The position numbers were made by a program, and so were the translations under genes. A DNA stretch of 64,000 nt, taken from assembly GCA_963784995.1 (NCBI GenBank), contig CAWATZ010000011.1, forward strand, positions 310,001-374,000, written 5' to 3'. The notes below the pieces were generated by a model. That model was not told where the DNA came from and did not search any database. It saw nothing but the letters and a program-made list of their open reading frames with translations. Shown here piece by piece: positions 8,408 to 17,207 of the stretch; within the stretch, counting starts at the first letter, position 1; the number at the start of each line of letters is the position of its first letter. This DNA comes from CAWATZ01 sp963784995 (GTDB taxonomy: Bacteria; Planctomycetota; Planctomycetia; Gemmatales; Gemmataceae).

Positions 8408-9109
8408 TCACCGGCCACTGCGCCAGCCAGCAGGGTCATTCCTCGACAGCGGTACGTCCCAAACGTCCTCCGGGATGTCGGCCCAAACGCTCCTCGCCCT
8501 GGGATCGGGCTTGAACTCCCACGGGCCGGTGAACGTGTTGTCGGCGAACCACAACACCATCGCCACGGCCAACACCATGTCGTCATGCTCGCCTTCCCGG
8601 GCCTCGTACAACTCGTGGGCGGCCTTGCTGATCTTGACCCGGAAATTGCTCAACTCGCTTTTCAGAACCCGCAGGTCTGGCAAATCGGGAGCGAAGTTGA
8701 TCCGCCGGGTTTGCAGGGCAACCATTGCCGCGCTCACCAGGTTCTGCTTGGCGATGTGCCAGTAACCGTCTGTAGCCTTGCTGCTGGCCAGCCCGCCCGT
8801 GATCGTCACGGGGTGAACATCGGCGTTCAGGCCCAGCAACTTGAAGAAGTCCACCACGCCCCGGCCGACGCCTGTACCATCGATGGCTAGCGTACCTCCG
8901 GCCAGGGGAGCCCGGCTGAACAGATGAGCGACGTGCTTGCCGATTTCCGGGTACGGCGTGCCAACGTGGAACCGCTCCAGGAACATAACGTCGTAGACGT
9001 TCTTGCCGCTGGCCTCACCCGGAGTCACCTTGAGGGCGACCAGGGCAGAGCGGTCCGTTGTCTGGCCGAGATCCAATCCGCAAATCACGAAGTCGCTCAC
9101 AGTTGCCAC
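8408..9109 (-). CDS. terminase large subunit, nuclease domain
   Basis: The 233-residue product has the RNase H-like nuclease fold of phage large terminases: GLDLGQTTDRSALV (first metal-binding aspartate), then LAIDGTGVGRGVVDFF (second) and EHDDMVLAVAMVLWF (last acidic pair). It would cut concatemeric DNA during packaging. It starts at a GTG within the last codons of the ATPase gene (overlap 9097-9109). In most phages both parts are one protein. Either this element has a naturally split enzyme or a one-base error separates two halves of one gene; the many other frameshifts in this window make the second possible. Confidence 0.8.
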   Translation of the reverse strand: MATVSDFVICGLDLGQTTDRSALVALKVTPGEASGKNVYDVMFLERFHVGTPYPEIGKHVAHLFSRAPLAGGTLAIDGTGVGRGVVDFFKLLGLNADVHPVTITGGLASSKATDGYWHIAKQNLVSAAMVALQTRRINFAPDLPDLRVLKSELSNFRVKISKAAHELYEAREGEHDDMVLAVAMVLWFADNTFTGPWEFKPDPRARSVWADIPEDVWDVPLSRNDPAGWRSGR

Positions 9110-9930
9110 GCTTTCAGGTTTCGGTCAATGCCGCCCTGACAGGCGGCCTCGATGTCCTCGGTGGTGAACACAGCGTCAATCGCCTCCTCGAAGGAACAGA
9201 AATACTCCTGGCGGAACCAGCGCTCGCCGAGGGCCTGGCGTTCCTCGGCCAGGAACTCGGGGGTGATGCGTGGGCACTGGTCGGCCGTTATCTTGGTCCG
9301 CCTCCAGTTCCGCGGGCTTTCCCATGACTCGAAGTACCAGCCGCGGCGGCCGAACGGTGTGGACATGGCGATCAGCCGGCCGTGAGAGACTGCCAGCATG
9401 GGCCGAACGGCCCGATACAGGTCGTCACTGACCCGCGCGGCCTCGTCGATCACCAGGAGGTTGACGCCGCTGTAACAGCGGATACCCTCCTCGTTGGAGG
9501 GCAGGGAGATGATCCGGCTGCCGTTGGCAAGCTTGATGGTCAGCTGCGTTTCCCTGGCCGGCGGGCACACCTTGCGCCACGGGTGGTAAAGCCGGAGGAA
9601 CTTGTCGCGGAACAGCTCGCCGGATTGCCGCTGCGTGGGCGAAAGCAGCAAGATCAGGCTGGGCTTCAGAATCGCAGTCTTGAGGGCCAGGGCCGAGGCG
9701 GAGAGAGACTTGCCGGCCTGCCGGCTGCACAGGAGCAGCATCCGGCTGGCGGTCGAACGCAGCAGGTCCACTTGCCACGGGTCAGGGGGCAATGCCGCCT
9801 CGGTCATGACCAGCCCCGGATTGAGCCAGAGCCGGTCGGCCAGGGTCGCCTTCCTCTGGGCCAGGCGGTTAAGGGCCTCCCGTGCCCACGGCGGCAAGGA
9901 TGGCGGCAATGGTGGAGCGAAGCTCGTCAT
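9097..9930 (-). CDS. terminase large subunit, ATPase domain
   Basis: The 277-residue protein carries a Walker A motif CSRQAGKS (about residue 73), an adenine-side motif LLSPTQRQSGELF, Walker B LLVIDEAARV, and the coupling motif MSTPFGRRGWYF. These are classic for the DNA-packaging motor of tailed phages. It overlaps the small-subunit gene upstream (9869-9930) and the nuclease gene downstream. No portal or capsid gene follows, so packaging would need another phage's particle, as in satellites. Confidence 0.88.
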   Translation of the reverse strand: MTSFAPPLPPSLPPWAREALNRLAQRKATLADRLWLNPGLVMTEAALPPDPWQVDLLRSTASRMLLLCSRQAGKSLSASALALKTAILKPSLILLLSPTQRQSGELFRDKFLRLYHPWRKVCPPARETQLTIKLANGSRIISLPSNEEGIRCYSGVNLLVIDEAARVSDDLYRAVRPMLAVSHGRLIAMSTPFGRRGWYFESWESPRNWRRTKITADQCPRITPEFLAEERQALGERWFRQEYFCSFEEAIDAVFTTEDIEAACQGGIDRNLKAWQL

Positions 9931-10306
9931 CGGTCATTACCTCCACCGGGATCGGCCCTCCCTGGGGCCCGGACGCCTCGACTTTCTTGGCCGGGTAGAG
10001 TCCCAGCAACTCGGCCTCGTCCTTCAGGACCGCCCGGGCGTTGCTGTAGTCGCTCACGGCCATGCACCGGGCATACAGCGCCCGCCGCTGGGCGACGTGG
10101 CGGTTGAGGAGTTTCTCTCGATCGCGCTCAAGGGTCTCGGCCAGCAGGGCGTCCGATTGGCGGACGTAGTTCCGCAACTGCCGTTCGCCCACCCCCCACT
10201 CTTTTTCGGAAGCATACTGAACGATGTCCGAGAACTCGGCACCCTGCAGGCGGATGGTCAGAATCTCGTTAACTCGTTGCTGCATCGTCGCTTTGTCGGA
10301 CTTCAT
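9869..10306 (-). CDS. terminase small subunit-like DNA-binding protein
   Basis: The 145-residue protein has an N-terminal helix-turn-helix (VNEILTIRLQGAEFSDIVQY, GVGERQLRNYVRQS), a helical central part (RRALYARCMAVSDYSNARAV) and a C-terminal DDELRSTIAAIL, the usual layout of small terminases and related packaging-site recognition proteins. It directly precedes and overlaps the ATPase gene, as terS precedes terL in phages. Family assignment rests on layout and context. Confidence 0.7.
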   Translation of the reverse strand: MKSDKATMQQRVNEILTIRLQGAEFSDIVQYASEKEWGVGERQLRNYVRQSDALLAETLERDREKLLNRHVAQRRALYARCMAVSDYSNARAVLKDEAELLGLYPAKKVEASGPQGGPIPVEVMTDDELRSTIAAILAAVGTGGP

Positions 10307-10940
10307 GCTTGGTCACCATGTCCTCGATCCATTGTGCATACCAGCGGTGTAGCAGGACGTCCTGGGTCAAGGCAAACTGCTCCTGGTTTTTGTTTGTCCG
10401 AAGGTTGGCGGACCCCTCCAGGGTGTAGCATCTGCCATCCTCCAGGGCGAGGGTTACGATCTTGCAGTGCGACCGGGCCGCGGCAACGCGCTGGCCCCGC
10501 TTGCCCAATTCCAGGAGCAGCTCGGCGAAGATGGCGGCGTCGTGCTTGCGGAAGAAATCGCTGGCCAGCAGGTCGAGGCGCTGCACCTTGCCGGCGTCCA
10601 GGAGGGTCGCCATCTCGGTCACGTTCCGGGCCGACAAGCTGAGCGTGGCTATCCTCATCTGCCGGCAGGGCGAGCCCAGCCGGTCCAGCAGCACGATGAG
10701 CAGGTGCATCAGGTCATACGTTCCGGTCATGACGGCGTGGAGTGTCTCGCCGTCGGCGGGGATCAGGTCGAGGGCCTCCCGGGCTTCCTTGAGGCAAGCC
10801 ATCCGGCGGCAGTTGGTCCGGGAGAGGAAGCCGGCGCGTGCCGTCCCGGCCGGGGCCTCCGTCGCTTGGCCAGGTTCTTCGGCTGGCTGGCCGAAACGGA
10901 CCGGTCGGGCCAGGGCAGAGAAATCGACGCGGGGGATCAT
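10269..10940 (-). CDS. phospholipase D-like protein with a single HKD motif
   Basis: The 223-residue protein has one PLD-type motif near its end: SHCKIVTLALEDGRCYTLEG followed by SANLRTN (histidine and lysine at about 158 and 160, then the GS(A)N). Single-motif members, such as Nuc-type nucleases, work as dimers and cut phosphodiesters. Here it is packed into the terminase operon (its 3' end overlaps terS), suggesting a role in DNA processing during packaging or in target recognition. A conventional lipase role is unlikely because there is no signal peptide. Confidence 0.7.
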   Translation of the reverse strand: MIPRVDFSALARPVRFGQPAEEPGQATEAPAGTARAGFLSRTNCRRMACLKEAREALDLIPADGETLHAVMTGTYDLMHLLIVLLDRLGSPCRQMRIATLSLSARNVTEMATLLDAGKVQRLDLLASDFFRKHDAAIFAELLLELGKRGQRVAAARSHCKIVTLALEDGRCYTLEGSANLRTNKNQEQFALTQDVLLHRWYAQWIEDMVTKHEVRQSDDAATS

Positions 10941-11122
10941 CGAGCCCCCGCCTTTCTTGTCCAGCTGCGCGGCGCTTTACCGCCCTTGCTCTTCTTGCCC
11001 TTGCCGCCCTTCTTCTTGGCCTTCTTGACGTTGGCACCAAAGCCGAAGCTCGTGCTGCTCTTGGCTTTGCCGCCTTTCTTCTTGCCTCCGGGGGCAAAGG
11101 CGCCCGAATCGAAATCGGCCAT
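10937..11122 (-). CDS. small Lys/Gly-rich basic protein
   Basis: From ATG 11122, with a strong GAGGAGG site upstream, the gene encodes 61 residues dominated by lysine and glycine (for example GKKKGGKAKSS and KKAKKKGGKGKK). Such composition suggests nucleic-acid binding or disorder. No domain is recognised. Its stop overlaps the ATG of the PLD-like gene (10937-10940), so it belongs to the packaging operon. Confidence 0.6.
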   Translation of the reverse strand: MADFDSGAFAPGGKKKGGKAKSSTSFGFGANVKKAKKKGGKGKKSKGGKAPRSWTRKAGAR

Positions 11123-11197
11123 CACACAACCCTCCTCTCTGTACTCTACCCTGGCTGGTGCAGGCGTCTGTTCCACGCCCCTCAGCGGCCTCTTCCA

Positions 11198-11428
11198 TTA
11201 TGGCAGGTCTCGCTCCTGGTTGTCGCCGGCGGCCGGGGTCGCCTCGCCGACCGCGGGCAAGACCGGGGCCTCGGGCTGCAGGTGCTCGACGCGCTGGGCC
11301 TTGAACCCGAAACAGCGCAGCAGGCACTTCAGCGCCCGCTTGAGCCGGACGTGTGCCGGGACCGTGCTCGCCTCGGCTTGCAGGTCGATCCGGTAGCGTG
11401 GTCGTTCAGTCATCGCACTGGCCCTCAA
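11198..11428 (-). CDS. small hypothetical protein of the element
   Basis: The product is 71 or 76 residues; ATG 11413 (MTERPRYRIDLQAE) is the likelier start. The core VRLKRALKCLLRCFGFKAQRV is helical and basic. Similar short proteins accompany planctomycete phage islands in my recollection, but no function is known. It lies upstream of the Lys/Gly-rich gene on the same strand. Confidence 0.5.
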   Translation of the reverse strand: MRASAMTERPRYRIDLQAEASTVPAHVRLKRALKCLLRCFGFKAQRVEHLQPEAPVLPAVGEATPAAGDNQERDLP

Positions 11429-11446
11429 GGATACCGTGGCGGCTCA

Positions 11447-11814
11447 TCAGTTCACACTCCTGGCAAGCCCTTCCCTGGCAAGCAGCCGGTCCAGTTCCTC
11501 CCGGGCCGCGTTCAGGGCCTGCATCTGGGCTGTCGTGCCGCCTCGATCCGGGTGGTAGCGTCGGGACACCAGGCCGAACCACTCCCGGACAAGCGGCCGC
11601 AGGTCCGGCTTGACCGCCCTGGCCGGTTGGGTCTGCGCGGTCTGGGTCTGGATGAGCCAGTCGTTGTACTCTCGGCGGTTCAACTCGGTCTGGATCGCTC
11701 GCCGCAGATAGGGCCGCAAGACGAGCGTTTCCAGCACCCAGGCCAGGTAATCCTCCGGCACGTCGCCGAGGACCCAGTCCTTGTATTGCCGAAGGGCATC
11801 TTCGTGGTTACCAT
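11447..11814 (-). CDS. DUF3820-like N terminus fused to a J-domain-like C terminus (frameshifted)
   Basis: ATG 11814 gives MVTTKMPFG; one frame away the protein continues YKDWVLGDVPEDYLAWVLE, together matching the PFGKYKG..L.DVP..YL.W pattern of the DUF3820 family. One base appears to be missing near 11786. The C-terminal part carries the J-domain hallmark SRRYHPDRGG with a following helix MQALNAAREEL. J domains stimulate Hsp70 ATPase; in phages such proteins can recruit the host chaperone to replication or assembly. The fusion and its place beside the primase gene suggest a replication role. The length is about 122 residues. Confidence 0.6.
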
Positions 11815-11893
11815 CAGTCTCACTCCAGAACCTCTCGGGTTCACCGGGCCTGGACCGCCTGCCAGCGATCCCGGCCCCCGTTGTTTGGCTTCA

Positions 11894-14800
11894 TCAATCC
11901 TCTTGCCGATCAACGCAATGATTCGCGCAGCCGCTCCCTCCCCCCGTCGGAAACCGTCCATTCCGTCCACCAGGCTGCCGGGCAGCTGGATTTGCCGCGG
12001 TTTGCTGGTGGACGGTTTCGTTGGACGGTTTTCCGGTCGCCGTTTGAAACCGTCCACCGAACAGTCCATCCGATTGCCCTGTGTTTTGCGATGAATCGTG
12101 GTTTCTCCCTTCAGCGGTGGACGGAATGGACGGTTCTGTCCGGGGAGTGAGGGCATCCTGGCGCAGGGCAATCACTTCTCGCTTCGTTCCCTCCAGCGCA
12201 CGGCGAACCGTGTTCCGCTGCCGCTGCTCGTCCCGAACAGCCAGCAGGCCTTTCTCGTTCAGCCGTCGCCACAGCGTCTGACTGGTGACCGGAAACCCTT
12301 CGCCCTGCTCCCGGGCCAGTCCGCAGACCTCGGCATAAGCGGCGTCCGGGTCGAGGTAGAGCATTTCGTCGGCCAGCCAGCCGACACGCTTTCCCTGGGG
12401 CTGCCATTCCTGAAAAGCATTTTGACCGGCCCCGATTGTCTTCAGCCGCCATCCCCAGGCTACGGCCTCTCTGGGCGCCTCTCCTCTGGGGTCCGCGACG
12501 TGAGCCCGTCCCGAGGCCACCGCCGCCGCCAGCAGACGCAAAAAGAGCCGAGTCGGCTCGGCTCCTCGAAGATGCTCCCCCTGGACAGCCGCGGCTTCGC
12601 CCAGCGCGCCCCATCCGTGTTGCCAGAGCGTCTTTTGCTGGCTGGCGTCGATGACTCCCGTTTCGCGGGCAAACTCCAGCAGATAGGACAGACCCAGGGC
12701 CAGCTCCGCCACGATGCCCGGGTCCGGGCGTGTTCGCCGTTGCTAGCGGCATGCCCGCGAAGCTCGGCCGCTTCGGAGAGCAGCCCGGAGCGGATCTCCT
12801 CATAACGCGGCGCCGGCCAGCGAACAAACCCGGCCAGGGCCAGGGCATACTTGCCGCCGCGGGCGTCTGTCTGGCAGGCAGTCAGCACTTGATTGGGCCG
12901 GGGAGGCTGTGGGCCGAAATGGCCCAGGGAAACCTCCAAGATCAGGAGCCGGGCCCGGACCGACTGGCCCCGAGGGATGTCTTCGCCGGTGGACAGGATC
13001 AGGCCCCGGGGTGGTTTCGCGGAGCGGACGCTGCCATTTTCCCGGCAGCGAGCGCGACCGGCGTTGTTTCCCTGAGCGCGAAAGATCCGATCGGCCTCCC
13101 GGTGGTAGCGCTGCACGTCCGCCGTCGAACCGTTGGGGGCGAAGTCGTCAACGACCAGCAGCACGTTGGCCGCGGCGAAGGCCAGGGCCTCCAGGCTGTT
13201 GCCGGTGCTGGACCAGCTGCCCGGAAGGTGCCGGCTGTCCATGCCCGCGCCGAAATGCTGCTGACAGATAGCGGCGACCTCGCTCTTGAAGCTCCCGGTC
13301 GGGCCGGCCAGGTGCAGGCTGAAGTCACACGGTGCCAGGACGGCACGATAGACCGCGGCCAGCAGCGGGAAAACCAGCCGGGCCGGGCCCAGGTCGAGAA
13401 AGCCCAGGCTGGCCCGGACCGCCTCGACCAGCTTGACGGAGTCTTGCCGTGCCGCCTTTGCCAACCGCCCCAGGGCAACGGCTTCCTCCTCGCTCACCAG
13501 CTTGGGGGGTTCCGGCAGCGAAAACAATGCCAGCGCCGTGGGCGGAACCACTTCCACGCAACCGTCCATTCCTTCCGCCCCGATGGCGCCGCCGGCGTGC
13601 AAGTAGGCCCACCGCTCGCCGATCTTGCGCCAGCCGAGATGTTCGTAAACGACACGCCGGGGCACGTTCCCCGAGAGCAGGCTGCAGTGCGCAGCGAACG
13701 TGGTCTTTCGTGCCCTGGCCGGCAAAGACCACGGCGCGGGTTCCCCAGGCTGTGACGGGCCAGCTCAGCGAGGCGAATTCCTCAGCCGGAACTTCGGCCC
13801 GCGGCAGTTCCGTCCCGTCGCTCAGCTTGCCCTCGACGGTCAGGACGCTGGATTGTTCAGCCCCATCGTCGTGAACGGCTTCCTCGACGATCCGGGCCGT
13901 GAAGTTGCACAGCGGCACCTCGACCATCTGGCCGTCCGGCGTCAGGCGCTCGCGGACGATGCAGCCCGATGAGACGCGATAGCCGGCCGTGGCCAGCAGC
14001 ACGGGAGGGCGTTCCCGGGCTTGCTCACGGCGGAACGGTTTCAGTGCGGCGTCCAGATCCCGTAGCGATACGAGCCCTTTGAGGACGGCACGGTGAGCCG
14101 CAAACGCGGCGGGGTCTGCGTTCGCCAGCCGGGCCAGGGCCTGCAAGAGCGGCCGGTCGGAGAACAGGGCCCCGGCGCCGCCGGCGGTCACCACTTCCTG
14201 AAGGCGCTCCAGCTCGTCCGGCGGGGGCAGCGGTTCGCCTGCCGTGGCCGCAGCCAGGGCCTCCGCGATCGCGGCCACGGCCCTGTTGCCTGTCAGAACC
14301 TCTGGCGTCTTGCCGGCGGCGAGTAGATCGTCGATGCCCTTGCCGTCGGCGATGTCCCATCGCTCCAGTTCGACGGCCAGGCCGGCAGCGTCGATGGCCT
14401 CCCGGCAGGCAGCCACGGCCCGAGCGACGTTGGGATTGTCGAGAGCGTCGGCGTCGAAAGCCAGGCGGACCGTCTTGCAGCCCAGCGCGGTCAGCACGTT
14501 GAGGGCGGGCCTCCAGGCCAGGCCGGCAGCGCCGACGGTGGGCAGGCCGGACAGTGCCAGCGCAACGTCGGCCTTGAGCGCCTCCCTCGGTGAGACGGAC
14601 GATCTCGGCAGGGGCCTTGATCCAAGTGGGAAGTGGACCGGCGAACCCGGGCAAGGTCCTCCGTGCCTGGCGCTCGACAGATAGCAGTAACGGTTCCCAC
14701 CCTCCGCTTCATCGCGGCGCGTCAGCAACGCTTGAATGTTGCCATCGGGGGAGCGCATCGGGATCAGCAGCCCGGCAACTCCGGCGATGGTGAGATAGGG

Positions 14801-15292
14801 TGTGCCGTTCTTGCCGGGTTTCGCGATGAACCCGGGGACCGACAGCGGCCCGCGTTGCTGAACTGCTCGCACAGGTCGCGGGCCAACCCGGCACGTCCAC
14901 GGACAGGCAGGGTTCGATAGCTGCGGCGGTCAATCTCGCTGTCCGCCAGGCCACGCTGCCGGAGCGCATCGCGGTGGACCCTGGACAGCCGCAGCCGGGC
15001 CAGCAGCGCGGCGTAGACGCTGTGCAACAGGTCCGCCTCGGCTGGCGCGACTGTCGCGCCGGGGGGCCGTGGCGGGGGTTGCCCGAACGTGCTGCCGTTG
15101 GCGAGCCGGTGCAAGTAGACGGGCGCACCAGAGCGGTCCGTCTTGCTCTTCCAGCAACCCGCCTCGACTGCGCCGGCATGCGGCCAGGGTGCCATCGACG
15201 GAGATGGAACACCAGTCGGAATGTTTGCAGACTGGGCAGGGCTTGTCTGGGTTGATGCGCTTCCAGTTGTTCCCTTGCGACTCGGCAGGCAT
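11894..15292 (-). pseudogene. primase/helicase: zinc finger, TOPRIM (DUF3854-like), DUF927 ATPase; six frame breaks
   Basis: Successive frames give one protein of about 1,130 residues. From ATG 15292 comes a primase zinc finger (PCPVCKHSDWCSI), then YLHRLANGS, then a TOPRIM-like part (VRLTEG, ALKADVALALSGLPTVG, VRLAFDADALDNP). Next is a DUF927-type ATPase part (VVYEHLGWRKIGERWAYLHA, Walker-like AGPTGSFKSE, LLVVDDFAPNG), and a helical C terminus. It would prime and unwind element DNA. Frame switches are needed near 15169, 14850, 14637, 14586, 13682 and 12715; the pair at 14637/14586 compensate. Retained similarity on both sides of each break argues for recent lesions or sequencing indels. Confidence 0.7.
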
Positions 15293-15320
15293 AATGAACG
15301 GACCTCACAATCGAGAGGTG

Positions 15321-15394
15321 GCCCCCCGCCGGGATCTCACCCCGGACCTCCTGCTCACCGGGCAGGCGTGCTGCCAGCTACACCACGGGGGGCA
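15321..15394 (-). tRNA. tRNA-like gene carried by the element
   Basis: The minus strand folds as a cloverleaf: acceptor CCCCCCG/CGGGGGG, a D arm with GTGTAGCTGG, an anticodon stem CCTGC/GCAGG and a T stem CCGGG/CCCGG. The loop reads CCGGTGA, giving anticodon GGT (Thr) by position, but base 33 is C instead of the near-universal U. A G at -1 opposite a C at 73, as in tRNA-His, adds doubt about identity. It may be a degenerate or unusual element tRNA. Confidence 0.55.
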
Positions 15395-15446
15395 CAGATC
15401 ACCACGCCGCGGCCGGGTCTACAGCCCGGCCGTCAGCGTCCATAGA

Positions 15447-15731
15447 TCAATCCGGATAATAGTCCACAGTGGCAGGCTGGCGTTTCCGCCGCGGTGGCTT
15501 CACAGGTGGTGCAGCTGCTCGCCGCTGCTCGAACTTGACAAGGGCCTCGGGCAGCACAACGAATCGCGGCCGGGCGCAAGCAGCCGCTGCCGTGTTGACG
15601 GCATGCAGCTCGCCCCGCCGAATCCACCCGCGCACCTTGTCGGCGGATACCCTGTAGCGGCGGGCAACGTCTGCAACGGTCAGGCCGCGTGTGGGGGTGG
15701 GATCGGCGGGGGCACTCGGAGTGTCACGCAC
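15447..15731 (-). CDS. helix-turn-helix DNA-binding protein
   Basis: GTG 15731 overlaps the stop of the excisionase-like gene and gives 94 residues. LTVADVARRYRVSADKVRGW followed by IRRGELHAVN is a MerR/excisionase-type winged helix motif, then a strand FVVLPEALVKFEQRR and a basic tail (KPPRRKRQPATV). It probably binds element DNA, as a second excision or regulatory factor. Overlapping genes point to a joint transcript with the excisionase. Confidence 0.7.
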   Translation of the reverse strand: MRDTPSAPADPTPTRGLTVADVARRYRVSADKVRGWIRRGELHAVNTAAAACARPRFVVLPEALVKFEQRRAAAPPVKPPRRKRQPATVDYYPD

Positions 15732-15939
15732 GGCGAACCTCCTGCCACGAAGTGGCCGCACGTTTGGCCAGCGCTTGCTGAACCGCTTCAGGGTTGAAAA
15801 GCAGTTTTGAACCGATTCGGAGGCAGGGGATACGTCCAGCCAGCGCTTCCCGGCGCAGCCATTCGCGGGGTAGCCGCGTGTGCAGTGCCAGAGCATGCAG
15901 GTTGACTGCGAGCGTCACGGGAACACCTCCTGGACTCAA
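15724..15939 (-). CDS. AlpA/excisionase-like HTH protein
   Basis: The 71-residue protein has the layout of the HTH_17/excisionase family: LALHTRLPREWLRREALAGR, then IPCLRIGSKLLFNPEAVQQA. Such proteins direct integrase toward excision or act as regulators. GTG at about 15918 (VPVTLAVNLHAL) could be the true start. It overlaps the next gene by eight bases. Confidence 0.72.
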   Translation of the reverse strand: MSPGGVPVTLAVNLHALALHTRLPREWLRREALAGRIPCLRIGSKLLFNPEAVQQALAKRAATSWQEVRRA

Positions 15940-16023
15940 GACTGTCGAATCCTACCGAGGTGTTTGTGGCGTACCGGGGGTAGGCCCGTGGAAATGGGGA
16001 GGCAGAGGATTTTTCAAGAGCCT

Positions 16024-16743
16024 TCAGGCTCTTGAAGTCGAAAAGTCGCCTTTCGTGGTTCCTTGCACGATCATGGTTTTCCAGGCTTCACTCCCGCCGA
16101 ACACGTCCGAGAGTCGCCCGCTTTCCGAGTCAGCTCCGGCGAGAACAAGCTCCTGGGACACCTCCGGAGTCTTGTTCTCCCATGCCCTCCAGAGGACACC
16201 GACGCAGGCAGCCTGCGTGGCCGTGAAACAGTAATCAGTCCCGAACCAGTGAACGGACCGAAAATCCTCGGAATGCAGGGCAGGGGGCACCGTCCGGGCT
16301 TCGATTGCGGCCAGGCCCCGAAGGATCGCGTCGAGGTCGATCCGGGCCGCGGAGTAACTGTCGCAGGTCAGCGGCGGGGGCGATGCCTCGATCGGGAACA
16401 GCTTCCCCCAGAGGGTCCGCACTTCGTTGACCTCCGCCCCCCAGTCGTAAAAGTTCCGGATCGCCAATTCGCTCTCCTCGACATAGTCGAGGGCAGCGCG
16501 TGCGATTGCGATTTGGCGTCGGACCCTCTCTGTCGGGGACAATCGCGTCGTTGCCTCCGGGTCCGGCCCTTCCTTCAGAGGGGTTGTTGTTACCCGGGCT
16601 TCAGCATAGCATCGGACGCCTAAAGTAACGTGTTTCCGCTTGAATGCTGCTACAGGGCGTAACAGGGCTGTCCGATTTGTCTGATCGGAGAACCCATCGA
16701 CGGCGCAGCGGGCCGCTTCCAGGACCGCGCTGGGCATGTTCAA
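16024..16743 (-). CDS. hypothetical protein of the element
   Basis: The 239-residue frame has clear coding character in its last two thirds: ERVRRQIAIARAALDYVEES, then SVHWFGTDYCFTATQAACVG and AWKTMIVQGTTKGDF. The C-terminal part (HWFGT.Y.FT..QA through AW..MI..GTTKG) looks like a winged-helix-type segment that I have seen in phage proteins without a name. The start is uncertain; the first 50 residues may not be translated. No function can be given. Confidence 0.55.
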   Translation of the reverse strand: MNMPSAVLEAARCAVDGFSDQTNRTALLRPVAAFKRKHVTLGVRCYAEARVTTTPLKEGPDPEATTRLSPTERVRRQIAIARAALDYVEESELAIRNFYDWGAEVNEVRTLWGKLFPIEASPPPLTCDSYSAARIDLDAILRGLAAIEARTVPPALHSEDFRSVHWFGTDYCFTATQAACVGVLWRAWENKTPEVSQELVLAGADSESGRLSDVFGGSEAWKTMIVQGTTKGDFSTSRA

Positions 16744-17207
16744 CCAGCCGGGCTGTCACCCCCGTGTAACACTCACCGCGCCGGATCCAACAATCGTCGT
16801 ACCAGCATGCGCGCTGATCATCTCATCGAACTCTCCAAGCCCGTATCGCAGCGCACGCTCCGTAGCAGCCTCGCCTCGCAGGACTTTGCCGTCCGGCTCC
16901 TCCCAGGAAACCCCCGAGCCGTAGAGGGCGGCTCTCGCGCTTTCGATCGAATGCGCCCGCCGCATCGAAGCAATCGAGTGCGGCGGCGCGTGCGGCTTTG
17001 TAGTCGAATCGGGCTATTCCTTTGGGGATCCCCGCAGACCGCCGGGCGCCGGGGTTTGGTTGGTCTGACACGATTGGTCCTCTGGAAACGGCCGGTGCGC
17101 CGCCCTGGTTTCCAGACAGGACGCGCACCGGCCAGGAAGCGAAGACAGGGCCGGGCAGCTGATCGGGCTGCCGGCTTGCTGACATTTTACCGCAGCCGGC
17201 CAGCCCA
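16744..17207. other. gap next to the integrase
   Basis: A possible small minus-strand frame (16756-16965, ending FDEMISAHAGTTIVGSG) has moderate coding character but no convincing start or relatives. Otherwise I see nothing. Spacing to the integrase would fit recombinase arm sites, but no repeat is obvious. Confidence 0.3.

Noticed and set aside
10838..12094. A 418-residue plus-strand frame opposite the packaging and J-domain genes
   Set aside because: The minus-strand genes have ribosome sites, overlaps and motifs; the plus frame has none.
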